From positions 1 to 52,359 of the forward strand of contig NZ_AXVD01000036.1 in assembly GCF_000482385.1 (NCBI RefSeq): a stretch of DNA of 52,359 nucleotides, given 5' to 3'. Both the position numbers and the translations under genes were made by a program. Below, in pieces: positions 1 through 7,456 of this stretch. Each line of letters begins with the position of its first letter. Positions within the stretch are counted from its first letter, which is position 1. This stretch comes from Nocardia sp. CNY236. GTDB taxonomy: Bacteria; Actinomycetota; Actinomycetes; Mycobacteriales; Mycobacteriaceae. Under the pieces are notes generated by a model. That model was given only the letters and a program-made list of their open reading frames with translations, was not told the DNA's origin and ran no database searches.

Positions 1-1
1 C

Positions 2-343
2 GGGTTCCTCACCTTCTGCAAGCGTCTGATCAGCGGCTACGACACCAAGATCCACCTGGTCGTGGACCGGCACCCGGTCCACCGCGCCAAGACCACCACA
101 GCGTGGATGCACACCCACCGCGACCGGATCGAACTGCACTACCTCCCGGCATACGCCCCACACCTCAACCCCGACGAACTGGTCAACGCAGACCTCAAAC
201 GCGTCCTGGCCGACGAGAACATCCTCAACCCAGAACAAATGGAACTGGCGGTTCGCTCGTTCTTCCGGCGCATCCAGAAACTCCCCGGCCATGTCCGCGG
301 CTACTTCCAAGCCCCACACACCATTTACGCTTCAACCATTTAG
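2..343 (+). CDS. IS630-family transposase, C-terminal part (5' end outside the window)
   Basis: The reading frame is open from base 2 to the TAG at 341-343, so only the C-terminal ~113 residues of a DDE transposase are present. Visible features are the strand and Asp of the second catalytic segment (LVVDRHPVHRAK), then LPAYAPHLNPDE with the family-typical Pro-x-Leu-Asn-Pro and the final catalytic Glu, then LVNADLK. This is the DDE_3 superfamily arrangement of IS630-type elements, which insert at TA dinucleotides. The stop codon lies inside the 5-bp duplication made by the IS1380 element at 344, so the older IS630 copy was hit exactly at its end. Whether the N-terminal part is intact cannot be seen. 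Confidence 0.82.
   Translation, partial: GFLTFCKRLISGYDTKIHLVVDRHPVHRAKTTTAWMHTHRDRIELHYLPAYAPHLNPDELVNADLKRVLADENILNPEQMELAVRSFFRRIQKLPGHVRGYFQAPHTIYASTI
339..343. repeat. Target-site duplication TTTAG, left copy
   Basis: TTTAG directly precedes the left end of the IS1380 element and is repeated at 2006-2010 directly after its right end. A 4-5 bp duplication is usual for this family. Confidence 0.88.
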
Positions 344-358
344 CCTCGATCCACCGAT
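344..358. repeat. IS1380 left terminal inverted repeat
   Basis: CCTCGATCCACCGAT, 12/15 match to the inverted right end. Bases 345-358 also pair with 362-375 (13 of 14 positions, 3-nt loop GAA), so the left end can fold into a hairpin, a subterminal second copy of the end sequence in inverse orientation. Confidence 0.82.
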
Positions 359-463
359 GAAATCGGTGAATCGAGTGTGTTGAAATGAGGAAAGTGTCTT
401 CTGACCTGGGATGATTGGAGTTATCACACAAGCAATCAAGGCCGGATCAGAAAGACACTTTCA

Positions 464-1867
464 GTGCTATTGTTCCACAGGTTCGCCGAGGACTCGGCGA
501 GGTTCGATGATGATGACCTCGTGTCGTGCGCGGGGCTGGTCCCGGTGATGAGGTTGGCCGAGCAGACCGGCTTGACCAGCATGTTGTCCGAGAAAGTCGT
601 CATCGCCGCGCCCCGGATCAAGTCCGGATCAGCGAACCCGGCACCGGAGCTGGCAACTTTGATCGCGGGCATGTGCGCGGGCGCGGACTGTATCGATGAT
701 ATCGATCTGCTGCGCAGCGGCGGGGCGGAGGCACTGTTCGAGGGCGTGTATGCACCCTCGACGGTCGGAACGTTGTTGCGGGAGTTGACCTTCGGGCATG
801 CCATGCAGCTGGAATCAGTGCTGGGCGATCATCTGCTGGCCCTGGCCGCACGGACCGATCTGCTGCCCGGCGCCGGGGTCCGGGCTTTCGTCGATATCGA
901 CTCGCTACTGCGTCCGGTCTACGGTCACCAGAAACAAGGCGCGTCCTACGGGCACACCAAGATCGCGGGCAAACAGGTTCTCCGCAAAGGGCTTTCATTT
1001 CTGGCCACCACGATCAGCACCGACCTGGCCGCCCCGGTGATCGCGGGGATGCGCCTGCGTGCGGGCAAGACCGGCTCCGGCAAGGGCGCCGCGTCGATGG
1101 TCACCCGCGCGATCGGCATCGCCCGCGCCTCCGGCGCGGCCGGGCAGATCCTGGTCCGTGGCGATTCGGCTTACGGCAACCACAAAGTCGTGCGCGCCGC
1201 GGTGCGAGCGGGTGCGCAGTTCTCGCTGGTGATGACTCGCAACGCGGCCATCCAACAGGCGATCGCCGCGATCAGCGAGGATGCGCGGACGCCCGTGAAG
1301 TATCCCGGTGCGGTCCGCGATCCCGATACCGGCGAGTGGATATCCGGCGCCGAGGTCGCCGAAACCTCCTACACTGCTTTCGCTTCCACCAAAGACCGGA
1401 TCACCGCCCGGCTGGTTGTGCGGCGTGTGAAAGACGCCCGCTACCTCGACGCGCTGTTCCCGGTCTGGCGATACCACCCGTTCTTCACCAACTCGACCGA
1501 ACCGGTCGCAGACGCCGATATCACCCACCGCAAACACGCCGTCATCGAGACCGTGTTCGCGGACCTGATCGACGGACCACTGGCTCACATTCCCTCGGGC
1601 CGGTTCGGCGCCAACTCCGCCTGGGTGTTGTGCGCCGCGATCGCCCACAACCTGCTGCACTCCATCGGCATCCTCGCCGGCGGGAAACACGGCCGAGCCC
1701 GTGCCGCCACCCTGCGCCGCAAGATCGTGAACATCCCCGCCCGCCTGGCCCGCCCGCAACGCCGCCCGGTCCTGCACCTGCCCCGCCACTGGCCCTGGAC
1801 CGAGGCATGGCTGATGTTGTGGCACAACACAATCGGCTACACACCACCACAGCCTGCTACCGCCTGA
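464..1867 (+). CDS. IS1380-family transposase
   Basis: A 467-residue DDE transposase that would cut and paste the surrounding element. The length is normal for the family and no frameshift is visible. Recognisable parts are SARFDDDDLVSCAGL near the N-terminus, the helical segment LIAGMCAGADCIDDIDLLR, the first catalytic region FVDIDSLLRPVYGHQKQGASYGH, the second LVRGDSAYGN, and the C-terminal Glu region HAVIETVFADLIDGPLAHIPSG. The frame begins with GTG at 464; there is no convincing ribosome binding site, so a slightly different start is possible. It is the only gene in the element. Confidence 0.93.
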   Translation: MLLFHRFAEDSARFDDDDLVSCAGLVPVMRLAEQTGLTSMLSEKVVIAAPRIKSGSANPAPELATLIAGMCAGADCIDDIDLLRSGGAEALFEGVYAPSTVGTLLRELTFGHAMQLESVLGDHLLALAARTDLLPGAGVRAFVDIDSLLRPVYGHQKQGASYGHTKIAGKQVLRKGLSFLATTISTDLAAPVIAGMRLRAGKTGSGKGAASMVTRAIGIARASGAAGQILVRGDSAYGNHKVVRAAVRAGAQFSLVMTRNAAIQQAIAAISEDARTPVKYPGAVRDPDTGEWISGAEVAETSYTAFASTKDRITARLVVRRVKDARYLDALFPVWRYHPFFTNSTEPVADADITHRKHAVIETVFADLIDGPLAHIPSGRFGANSAWVLCAAIAHNLLHSIGILAGGKHGRARAATLRRKIVNIPARLARPQRRPVLHLPRHWPWTEAWLMLWHNTIGYTPPQPATA

Positions 1868-1947
1868 CCACCCGGCCCGAACGGCCCCGAACCAAAGCAA
1901 CGTGGAAAAGCCGGGCAGACCGGCGGCTACCTCACACACGAAAACCA

Positions 1948-1978
1948 CTGGTCAGCGCGCCGCAGGCGCGCAGACCAG
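1948..1978 (+). terminator. Hairpin at the end of the IS1380 transposase gene
   Basis: CTGGTC-A-GCGCGCC, loop GCA, GGCGCGC-A-GACCAG: 13 base pairs with one A/A mismatch, 80 bases past the transposase stop and just inside the right end of the element. There is no U-tract, so it may act as a factor-assisted terminator or shield against read-through; function is inferred. Confidence 0.5.
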
Positions 1979-1990
1979 CCCGAAAACCGG

Positions 1991-2005
1991 GTCGGTGGAT
2001 TCAGG
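1991..2005. repeat. IS1380 right terminal inverted repeat
   Basis: GTCGGTGGATTCAGG; its reverse complement matches the left end at 12 of 15 positions. It is followed directly by the TTTAG duplication. Confidence 0.82.
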
Positions 2006-2010
2006 TTTAG
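2006..2010. repeat. Target-site duplication TTTAG, right copy
   Basis: Identical to 339-343. Removing the element and one copy rejoins the IS630 gene end to TTCCTGGTCAATATC, the pre-insertion sequence. Confidence 0.88.
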
Positions 2011-3341
2011 TTCCTGGTCAATATCTCTATGCGACATGAACAGCCTTCCGTTCTTCAGCTGTTCGCACCTCTGCGTGAACATTTGTGTCACAATGATATT
2101 GGAGCTGCAAAAGTATAATGACCTGAGCAAGTGGTCACGCCTCCTCAGTTCATCGACACTCGGAAATTCATGAGAAGTAGGCGTATATATTCCAGAAGGA
2201 TCGACCTGGACTCTCCAACCAACTAGGTCACCTCGCGAGGTCGACAGAGACGCCGTGTTCGATATCTTCTGGGCCGCCCGACTCGACAGTCGACTCAACG
2301 AGATCGAATCGCCGACGGCACAAACGCGGAGATCGTAGCTGCACCAACATGCACTACTGGCGGAGTATAGACCGACTGCACAAACGCAGGCTCGTTCGAG
2401 GCCGAGAAGCCGGCACGGGAAATCGAATACGAGACAGGACTCGAGCGTCACGTTGACCTCGCCTTGGAGGCCGGCCGCGGCGTAGCGACATTCCAGAAAC
2501 AGCCACGCGTCATCCACTACGAGATCGAGGCCGGCCTTCACCAAGCTGCGCATGCGGCCCGTGAAGCAGACAATAAGCGCTCGCGGAACCGACCCAACGG
2601 CTCGGGCAAACATTGGCGGATATGCCCGCCTTCACGACGACGTGTGGCCCTGAGGGCCGGGGAGACACGGACGAGCCAATTTCGCTCGGCGCCTATGCCT
2701 ATCGACCCAACCGGAGGAGTGTCGTTGGTGGACGTTGTGCCGGACGCCGGCCGAGTAGGCCTCGCTAGCCCAATCCTGACAGCTCCACCGGGCCAACAGC
2801 AGCCCAGCCACCGACGGCAGCTCGCAGGTCGCCGAAGAAACCGCGCTACCCCTGATGCCGCTCCGCCGGACCCGATACGCCACGAGACTCAACCTTGCCC
2901 AGTGGACTACCCCGTATGCTCCCCGACCGAAGCTCTCGACTGCGCCTTGCAACGACCCCACCGCCCGGCGATCCTCGACCAACCGACAGGTGCACCCACT
3001 GGTCTCGAACGCAGTTCGAGACGATCGACACATATGTTGAGACTCAAGTACATCCGATAGGCAAGCATCCAGGCGGTCTGGGAACGACTCGGAACCCATG
3101 AGATGCTCGATCCCGCAGATCATCGAGGGTTGGCAAGCACGGTCACAGTGTATGTAACAATCGCCCTATCCACGCTCGGTGCGCAGATGACGGGCGGCGA
3201 TACTGCCGCAGCAACGGTGCTCCGAACGCACAGAATGCCATCTGCCCGGGCCGGTCCACAATCCCATCGATTTCGCCGACCGAGGCAGCCTGCGTCGTCC
3301 CTGCTCGCGGTCGTCCCTGCTCGCGCGTCAGCTGTTCCCCT
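2011..3341. other. Gene-poor stretch at the cluster border, no gene recognised
   Basis: About 1.3 kb between the IS elements and the regulator. The first ~200 bases are clearly more A/T-rich than the rest of the window. Several frames stay open for 60-230 codons on both strands, but none shows a family motif or a good ribosome binding site, and the longest (minus strand, 1927-2613) runs into the IS1380 element, so it was created by the insertion. The stretch most likely consists of decayed mobile or border DNA. Only the 16-bp tandem repeat at 3294-3325 stands out. Confidence 0.6.
3294..3325. repeat. Tandem duplication of a 16-bp unit
   Basis: Two perfect head-to-tail copies of GTCGTCCCTGCTCGCG (3294-3309 and 3310-3325) in the non-coding stretch before the regulator. 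No function can be read from it. Confidence 0.8.
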
Positions 3342-3361
3342 TAGTGACGAAACCGTCACTA
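3342..3361. repeat. Perfect 8-bp inverted repeat upstream of the regulator
   Basis: TAGTGACG, loop AAAC, CGTCACTA. The arms are perfect and lie about 240 bases before the regulator start. It could be an operator for a dimeric protein, a small hairpin, or the relic of a mobile-element end, since the IS3-like remnant begins directly after it. Confidence 0.55.
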
Positions 3362-3475
3362 GGAGAGTACTTCTCAGTCGAATCGATTGACAATGGGATG
3401 AATTTCTACAATCATCAGCGACGGCACTCGGCTATCGGGTTGCTCTCACCCTCGACGACGAGCAGTCTCTCAAAC
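3362..3475 (+). pseudogene. Remnant of an IS3-type (rve integrase) transposase C-terminus
   Basis: The frame reads IDNGMNFYNHQRRHSAIGLLSP, closely resembling the C-terminal YNxxRRHSALGxLSP signature of IS3-family OrfB integrase-core transposases. No upstream catalytic part is recognisable, and the sequence after the signature does not continue like a transposase. It is therefore a fragment. This short motif is the only evidence. Confidence 0.55.
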
Positions 3476-3587
3476 CACCCCCGAAGCAAGCTAACCTTGT
3501 CCACTTTTCGGGAAGCCCAGGGTGAGCGGGCAGTGTCGCAGCGCTGGATGGTTGTCCGGCTGCGGTGAATGAGCAAGTCTGCGCGTC

Positions 3588-3592
3588 AGGAG
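3588..3592 (+). promoter_or_regulatory. Ribosome binding site that decides the regulator start
   Basis: AGGAG, five bases before the GTG at 3598. The in-frame GTG at 3565 has no such site, and a start at 3598 gives the standard SARP N-terminus MEFQILGPL. Confidence 0.75.
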
Positions 3593-3597
3593 TGGTA

Positions 3598-5565
3598 GTG
3601 GAGTTCCAGATCCTCGGTCCATTGGTCGTCCGTTCGGGGGATCGTGAGGTGGCTATCTCGGCACCACGGCAACGCGTCATTCTGACAACACTGTTGCTCA
3701 ATCCCAATCAGGTCGTTTCCGTCGACCGCATCGCACAATTCGTCTGGGACCATCCACTGCCGCCGAGCGCGGCGGCCACGGTTCGCACGTATGTCATGCG
3801 TTTGCGCCGGGCGCTGGGTTCGTTCGGGGAGGAGCCGATCCAAACGCGCACGCCCGGCTATCTCGTCCGGATCCAGGAGAACGACACCGATTTGGGCCGG
3901 TTCTTGGCGCGTCGGCGGGCGGCGAAGGGGCTCGCCGAGTCGGGTGATCTGGCCGCAGCGGTCGAGGAGCTCGATCGGGGGCTGGGTTTGTGGCGCAGCG
4001 AGCCGTTCGTGGATGTGCCGTGCGCGCGGCTGCACGAGCGCGAAGGGGGCCATCTGCGAGAACTACGGCTGCAGACCTTGGGTTGGCGGATGGACATGCA
4101 ACTGGAGCTGGGTCGGCATACCGAAGTTCTGCCCGAGCTATGGAGAATCGTTCGTGAACAGCCATTGAACGAGGCCTTCGTCGGTCGGCTCATGCTTGCG
4201 TTGTTCCGCTCCGGTCAGCAACCGGAAGCGCTCGCGCTCTTCCAGCATGTGCGCAACGAACTCATCGGTCAGTTCGCAATGGAGCCCGGTGCACAACTGC
4301 GCGAAATCCAGCGTCGGATCCTGTGCGGTGAGGACAATTCGGTGGCCATTGGCGCCCCATGCGCAACGGATCCAGCGGAGATACCTATGCCCGCACAACT
4401 GCCGCCACAGGTGCGAGACTTCGCCGGCAGGAGCGTCGAAATTCGTGAGCTGCGCGAACTACTCACCGCTGAAGACGACACGCAGCCAGTGGCGTGCGGC
4501 GTCGTCACCGGACCTGCCGGGGTCGGCAAGACCAGTCTGCTGCTGCGGGTCGCCCACGCCGTGAGCGGTGACTATCCCGACGGACAACTCTATGCCAGCC
4601 TCGAAAACTCGCAGGGAGCAACCGTAGACCCCGCGTCCGTGGCGATGCGATTCTTGATCGGGCTGGGAGTGTCCCCATCTGTCATACCGGATGCAGATCC
4701 CGATCGCCTGGATCTCTACCGGTCGGTCATCGCTCGGCGCCGGATTCTCATCGTGCTCGATGACGCCTGCGACGCATCTGGAGTGCGTGCGTTGATGCCA
4801 GGTAGCGGTTCCAGCCGAATGCTGGTCGGTAGTCGCAGACGCCTCGCCGATCTCGATGCATCCAGCACGATCGTCCTGGATTCGTTGGATGAGCAGAACT
4901 CGATGAAATTGTTGGCCGGGATGATCGGCAGACAAAGAATCGATGCGGAGATCGATTCTGCCCGTATGGTCGTGGCGGTATGTTCCGGCTTGCCTCTGGC
5001 CTTGCGTGTCGTCGGATTGCGTCTACTCGACCGCCCCGATCGCAGGATCTGCGACATCGCCCGCAAGCTGGTGGATTCCGACCAGTTCCTGGACGAATTA
5101 CAGGTCGGGGACGTCGCGGTGCGATCGGCCCTGGGCCGCGCGTATGACGCGCTGAACCAGCGTTCCCGAGGTGAGAAAGATCTACGAAAGGCCTTCCGTT
5201 GGCTCGGTGTCATCGTGGGCCACGGTATCCGGCCCCGAGCGGTAGCCGTGCTGTTGGAGTGCTCGGAGAGCCTGGCGGAGGAGTTGCTGGAGGATTTGGC
5301 CGACCTGCACCTGGTGCGTGGGCAGGGCGGAGGCCAGTATGTCATGGACCACTCGAGCTGGGTCTTCGCCTGCGAGCGCCTGTATCAAGAGGAACTATCC
5401 GGGTGCTATGTGGCAGCGCTGCAGCGCCTGAACCGACACGGGTACCCGACCGAGCTACCGTTCGCCCCTTGCGGGGAGCGCTCCTCCGACACTCGGATCA
5501 TCGTGACGGAGGTACCCGACCCATCCGGTGCGGAGTTGCTCGGGAGTTCGGACCGGTCGCAGTGA
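3598..5565 (+). CDS. SARP/AfsR-type pathway activator with NB-ARC ATPase domain
   Basis: A 655-residue regulator, probably the cluster-specific activator. Residues 1-95 form the OmpR-like winged helix of SARPs (MEFQILGPLVV, PRQRVILTTLLL, TVRTYVMRLRRAL). Residues ~98-243 are the bacterial transcriptional activation (BTAD) helical repeats ending near LFQHVRNELIGQFAMEPG. From ~275 comes a nucleotide-binding NB-ARC module with P-loop GPAGVGKTS (305-313) and Walker-B-like ILIVLDD; the rest matches the AfsR-type helical domain. There are no C-terminal TPR repeats, so it is shorter than AfsR (~1000 residues). Leu501 is encoded by TTA (5098-5100), a rare codon that in Streptomyces makes translation depend on the bldA tRNA. 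The gene looks less GC-rich than the PKS genes. Its 3' end overlaps the convergent thioesterase gene by 68 bases. Known SARPs bind direct repeats near the -35 region; no target site was identified. Confidence 0.92.
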   Translation: MEFQILGPLVVRSGDREVAISAPRQRVILTTLLLNPNQVVSVDRIAQFVWDHPLPPSAAATVRTYVMRLRRALGSFGEEPIQTRTPGYLVRIQENDTDLGRFLARRRAAKGLAESGDLAAAVEELDRGLGLWRSEPFVDVPCARLHEREGGHLRELRLQTLGWRMDMQLELGRHTEVLPELWRIVREQPLNEAFVGRLMLALFRSGQQPEALALFQHVRNELIGQFAMEPGAQLREIQRRILCGEDNSVAIGAPCATDPAEIPMPAQLPPQVRDFAGRSVEIRELRELLTAEDDTQPVACGVVTGPAGVGKTSLLLRVAHAVSGDYPDGQLYASLENSQGATVDPASVAMRFLIGLGVSPSVIPDADPDRLDLYRSVIARRRILIVLDDACDASGVRALMPGSGSSRMLVGSRRRLADLDASSTIVLDSLDEQNSMKLLAGMIGRQRIDAEIDSARMVVAVCSGLPLALRVVGLRLLDRPDRRICDIARKLVDSDQFLDELQVGDVAVRSALGRAYDALNQRSRGEKDLRKAFRWLGVIVGHGIRPRAVAVLLECSESLAEELLEDLADLHLVRGQGGGQYVMDHSSWVFACERLYQEELSGCYVAALQRLNRHGYPTELPFAPCGERSSDTRIIVTEVPDPSGAELLGSSDRSQ

Positions 5566-6295
5566 AATGTTCCGACAGCACGCCCGACACCGCGGTGTCG
5601 TTGTCGCTCAGGAAGAAGTGACCACCACGGAATACCCTGAGATCGAAAGGGTCTTGTGAGTGTCGGATCCACTCCCGCGCTTCATCGATCGTGGTCTGCG
5701 GATCTCGATCACCGGTAAGGACGGTGATCGAGCAGGGCGGCGGACCGTCCGGCACGAACCGGTAGCGCTCCACGGCGCGGTAGTCGCTGCGCAATGCGGG
5801 GAGGATCATCTCCAGCAACTCCGGGTCCTGGAGAAGCTGAGATTCGGTACCACCGAGGGAACGAACCTCGGCGATGATTCCCGCGTCATCGCGCAAGTGC
5901 ACCGCCTCGGAACGGTGCAGGTGAGGAGCCCGGCGACCAGAGGCGAACAGGTGCAGCGCCCATCCGGGATCGTCTCGCCGCAAGCGACGGGCCACCTCGA
6001 AAGCAATGACAGCGCCCATGCTGTGCCCGAAGAAGGTGAGCGGCCCGCAGGGCCAGGTCCGCATGATCGCGTGGATGTGGTCGGCCAGTACCCCGATATC
6101 GTCGATGCCGGGTTCGTTTCGCCGATCTTGACGGCCGGGGTACTGGACTGCGATGACTTCGATGTCCGGTGCGAGTGCCCGTGCGACGGGCTGAAAGTAG
6201 CTCGCCGAACCACCGGCGTGCGGGAAGCAGACGAGGCGGTGCTGGGCCTCTTCTTCGGGGTGCAGGTGCCTGAACCAGGTCTGTTCGTCGTCCAT
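5498..6295 (-). CDS. Type II (editing) thioesterase
   Basis: A 265-residue alpha/beta hydrolase of the external thioesterase family (TEII). These enzymes remove stalled or wrongly loaded acyl groups from the phosphopantetheine arms of PKS carrier domains in the cytoplasm. The N-terminal signature CFPHAGGSASYF and QYPGRQDR, the nucleophile motif GHSMGA (Ser92), the acidic residue in LTGDRDP and the catalytic His in RGGHFFL (His226) are all present. The ATG at 6295 is chosen because GAGAGG lies five bases upstream; an upstream extension to 6343 lacks support. It lies 23 bases after the metallophosphoesterase gene, so the two probably share a transcript. Its last 68 bases overlap the regulator's 3' end on the other strand. 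Confidence 0.93.
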   Translation of the reverse strand: MDDEQTWFRHLHPEEEAQHRLVCFPHAGGSASYFQPVARALAPDIEVIAVQYPGRQDRRNEPGIDDIGVLADHIHAIMRTWPCGPLTFFGHSMGAVIAFEVARRLRRDDPGWALHLFASGRRAPHLHRSEAVHLRDDAGIIAEVRSLGGTESQLLQDPELLEMILPALRSDYRAVERYRFVPDGPPPCSITVLTGDRDPQTTIDEAREWIRHSQDPFDLRVFRGGHFFLSDNDTAVSGVLSEHFTATGPNSRATPHRMGRVPPSR

Positions 6296-6318
6296 GGTGC
6301 CCTCTCTACGGTGTCCGC

Positions 6319-7194
6319 TCACAATCGCCCCATCCCGAACCACATTTCCGTGCGGGGGCCGATGTCCGGAAGGATCTGCCGAGGGCGGCTCAGCGCCGCG
6401 CCGTACACGCGCCGTTCACGCGGATAACCCAGCGACACTTCTTCGAATCGAACACCGTCGTGCCACGTGGTGCGGGGAACGTGTAGGTGTCCGTACACGA
6501 CGGCAGCGACGCCGAAGCGGGTATGCCAGTCGGCCGTACGCTCGGTGCCGCACCACTGCGCGAAAATCGGGTAGCGCAAGATTCGGGTCGGGGTACGCAC
6601 CAGCGGATAGTGATTGACCAGTACCTTGGGCAGGGCGGGGTCACATGCTTGCAAGCGCTGCTCGGCGGCCGACACCCGAGACTCGCACCACGCTTCCCGG
6701 CACGGATACGGATCGGCGTGCAACATGAATTCGTCGGTGCATACCACGCCCGTCTCGTGCGCGAGAGTCAACGCCTCCTGCTTGGTGGTGACACCGGCAG
6801 GCAGGAAGGTGTAGTCGTAGAGCAGGAACAGCGGCGCGATCAGCATCGGCCCGCCGGGGCCGTGCCAGATCGGGTACGGGTCCTCGGGTGTCACCACGCC
6901 GAGGCTGCGACACAACTCGATCAGCCGGTCGTATCGTGCGACGCCGCGCAGCGTCACCGGATCATCGGGAAGTGTCCACAGCTCGTGGTTGCCTGGCACC
7001 CACACCACGGTGGCGAATCGCTCGGCGAGCACACTCAGAGCCCATTCCACGTCACAGAACCGCTCGGCGACATCCCCCGCAACCAGCAGCCAATCCTGGG
7101 GTGAGTCCGGACGCATCCGTGCCACGATCTCCCGATTCTCCTGATGCCCGATATGCAGGTCACTGATGGCGAGCAAGGTGCCGTCTGCGGTCAC
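6319..7194 (-). CDS. Calcineurin-like metallophosphoesterase
   Basis: A 291-residue protein with all five metallophosphoesterase blocks: DLHIGH (Asp12, His14), GD (40-41), GNHE (Asn69, His70), NHYP (His195) and GHLH (His236, His238). It would hydrolyse a phosphoester or pyrophosphate using a two-metal centre in the cytoplasm; there is no signal peptide. The substrate is unknown. The start is GTG at 7194 with GAGGA seven bases upstream. It is the first gene of a probable pair with the type II thioesterase and is divergent from the O-methyltransferase. Its place among extender-unit genes hints at a role with phosphorylated three-carbon intermediates or released phosphopantetheine species, but that is only context. 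It could also be an unrelated housekeeping enzyme. Confidence 0.85.
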   Translation of the reverse strand: MTADGTLLAISDLHIGHQENREIVARMRPDSPQDWLLVAGDVAERFCDVEWALSVLAERFATVVWVPGNHELWTLPDDPVTLRGVARYDRLIELCRSLGVVTPEDPYPIWHGPGGPMLIAPLFLLYDYTFLPAGVTTKQEALTLAHETGVVCTDEFMLHADPYPCREAWCESRVSAAEQRLQACDPALPKVLVNHYPLVRTPTRILRYPIFAQWCGTERTADWHTRFGVAAVVYGHLHVPRTTWHDGVRFEEVSLGYPRERRVYGAALSRPRQILPDIGPRTEMWFGMGRL

Positions 7195-7456
7195 GACGGC
7201 ATCCTCGCGACGGCGCAGCGGCGGGCGGAATTCGATAGAGCAGGCATTACTCGGAGGGTATTGCAGAATCGCGGCTCAGGCGTTCCGCCTCGATATCGTC
7301 GAGCCTGCGCGCAGGTCACCAGCACGTCACAGAGACGCTATCCGCCACTGCCATTCTCGGACTTCGCCTGCCACGGCCACCCCTTGCCGCCGGACTGCCT
7401 CGGATCGACCGCTTGGACCGATTCCCACCCTGACCCATTCCCTACGAAGGATCTTC
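7195..7456. promoter_or_regulatory. Divergent intergenic region with the presumed promoters of both flanking units
   Basis: 262 bases between the metallophosphoesterase (leftward) and the O-methyltransferase (rightward). Both transcripts should start here. I found no convincing -35/-10 pair on either strand. A short inverted repeat CTCGA-TATCG-TCGAG lies at 7290-7304. GAAGGA at 7446-7451 is the ribosome binding site of the methyltransferase. Confidence 0.45.

Larger units (their letters stand above)
344..2005 (+). mobile_element. Complete IS1380-family insertion sequence (1662 bp)
   Basis: The borders are set by the sequence. The left end CCTCGATCCACCGAT (344-358) matches the reverse complement of the right end, CCTGAATCCACCGAC (1991-2005), at 12 of 15 positions, and TTTAG flanks both sides. 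One transposase gene fills the element, and the length is typical of the family. A hairpin precedes the right end. The element looks intact and fairly recent, since the duplication is perfect. It sits at the left border of the polyketide cluster, separated from the regulator by about 1.6 kb. Confidence 0.9.

Noticed and set aside
1927..2613. A 228-codon minus-strand open frame next to the IS1380 element
   Set aside because: It crosses the right end of the IS element, so it was assembled by the insertion, and it shows no motif or ribosome binding site.
3387..3412. TTGACA-N14-TACAAT promoter-like sequence upstream of the regulator
   Set aside because: The 14-base spacer is too short for a standard sigma-70-type promoter, and it lies inside the transposase remnant.
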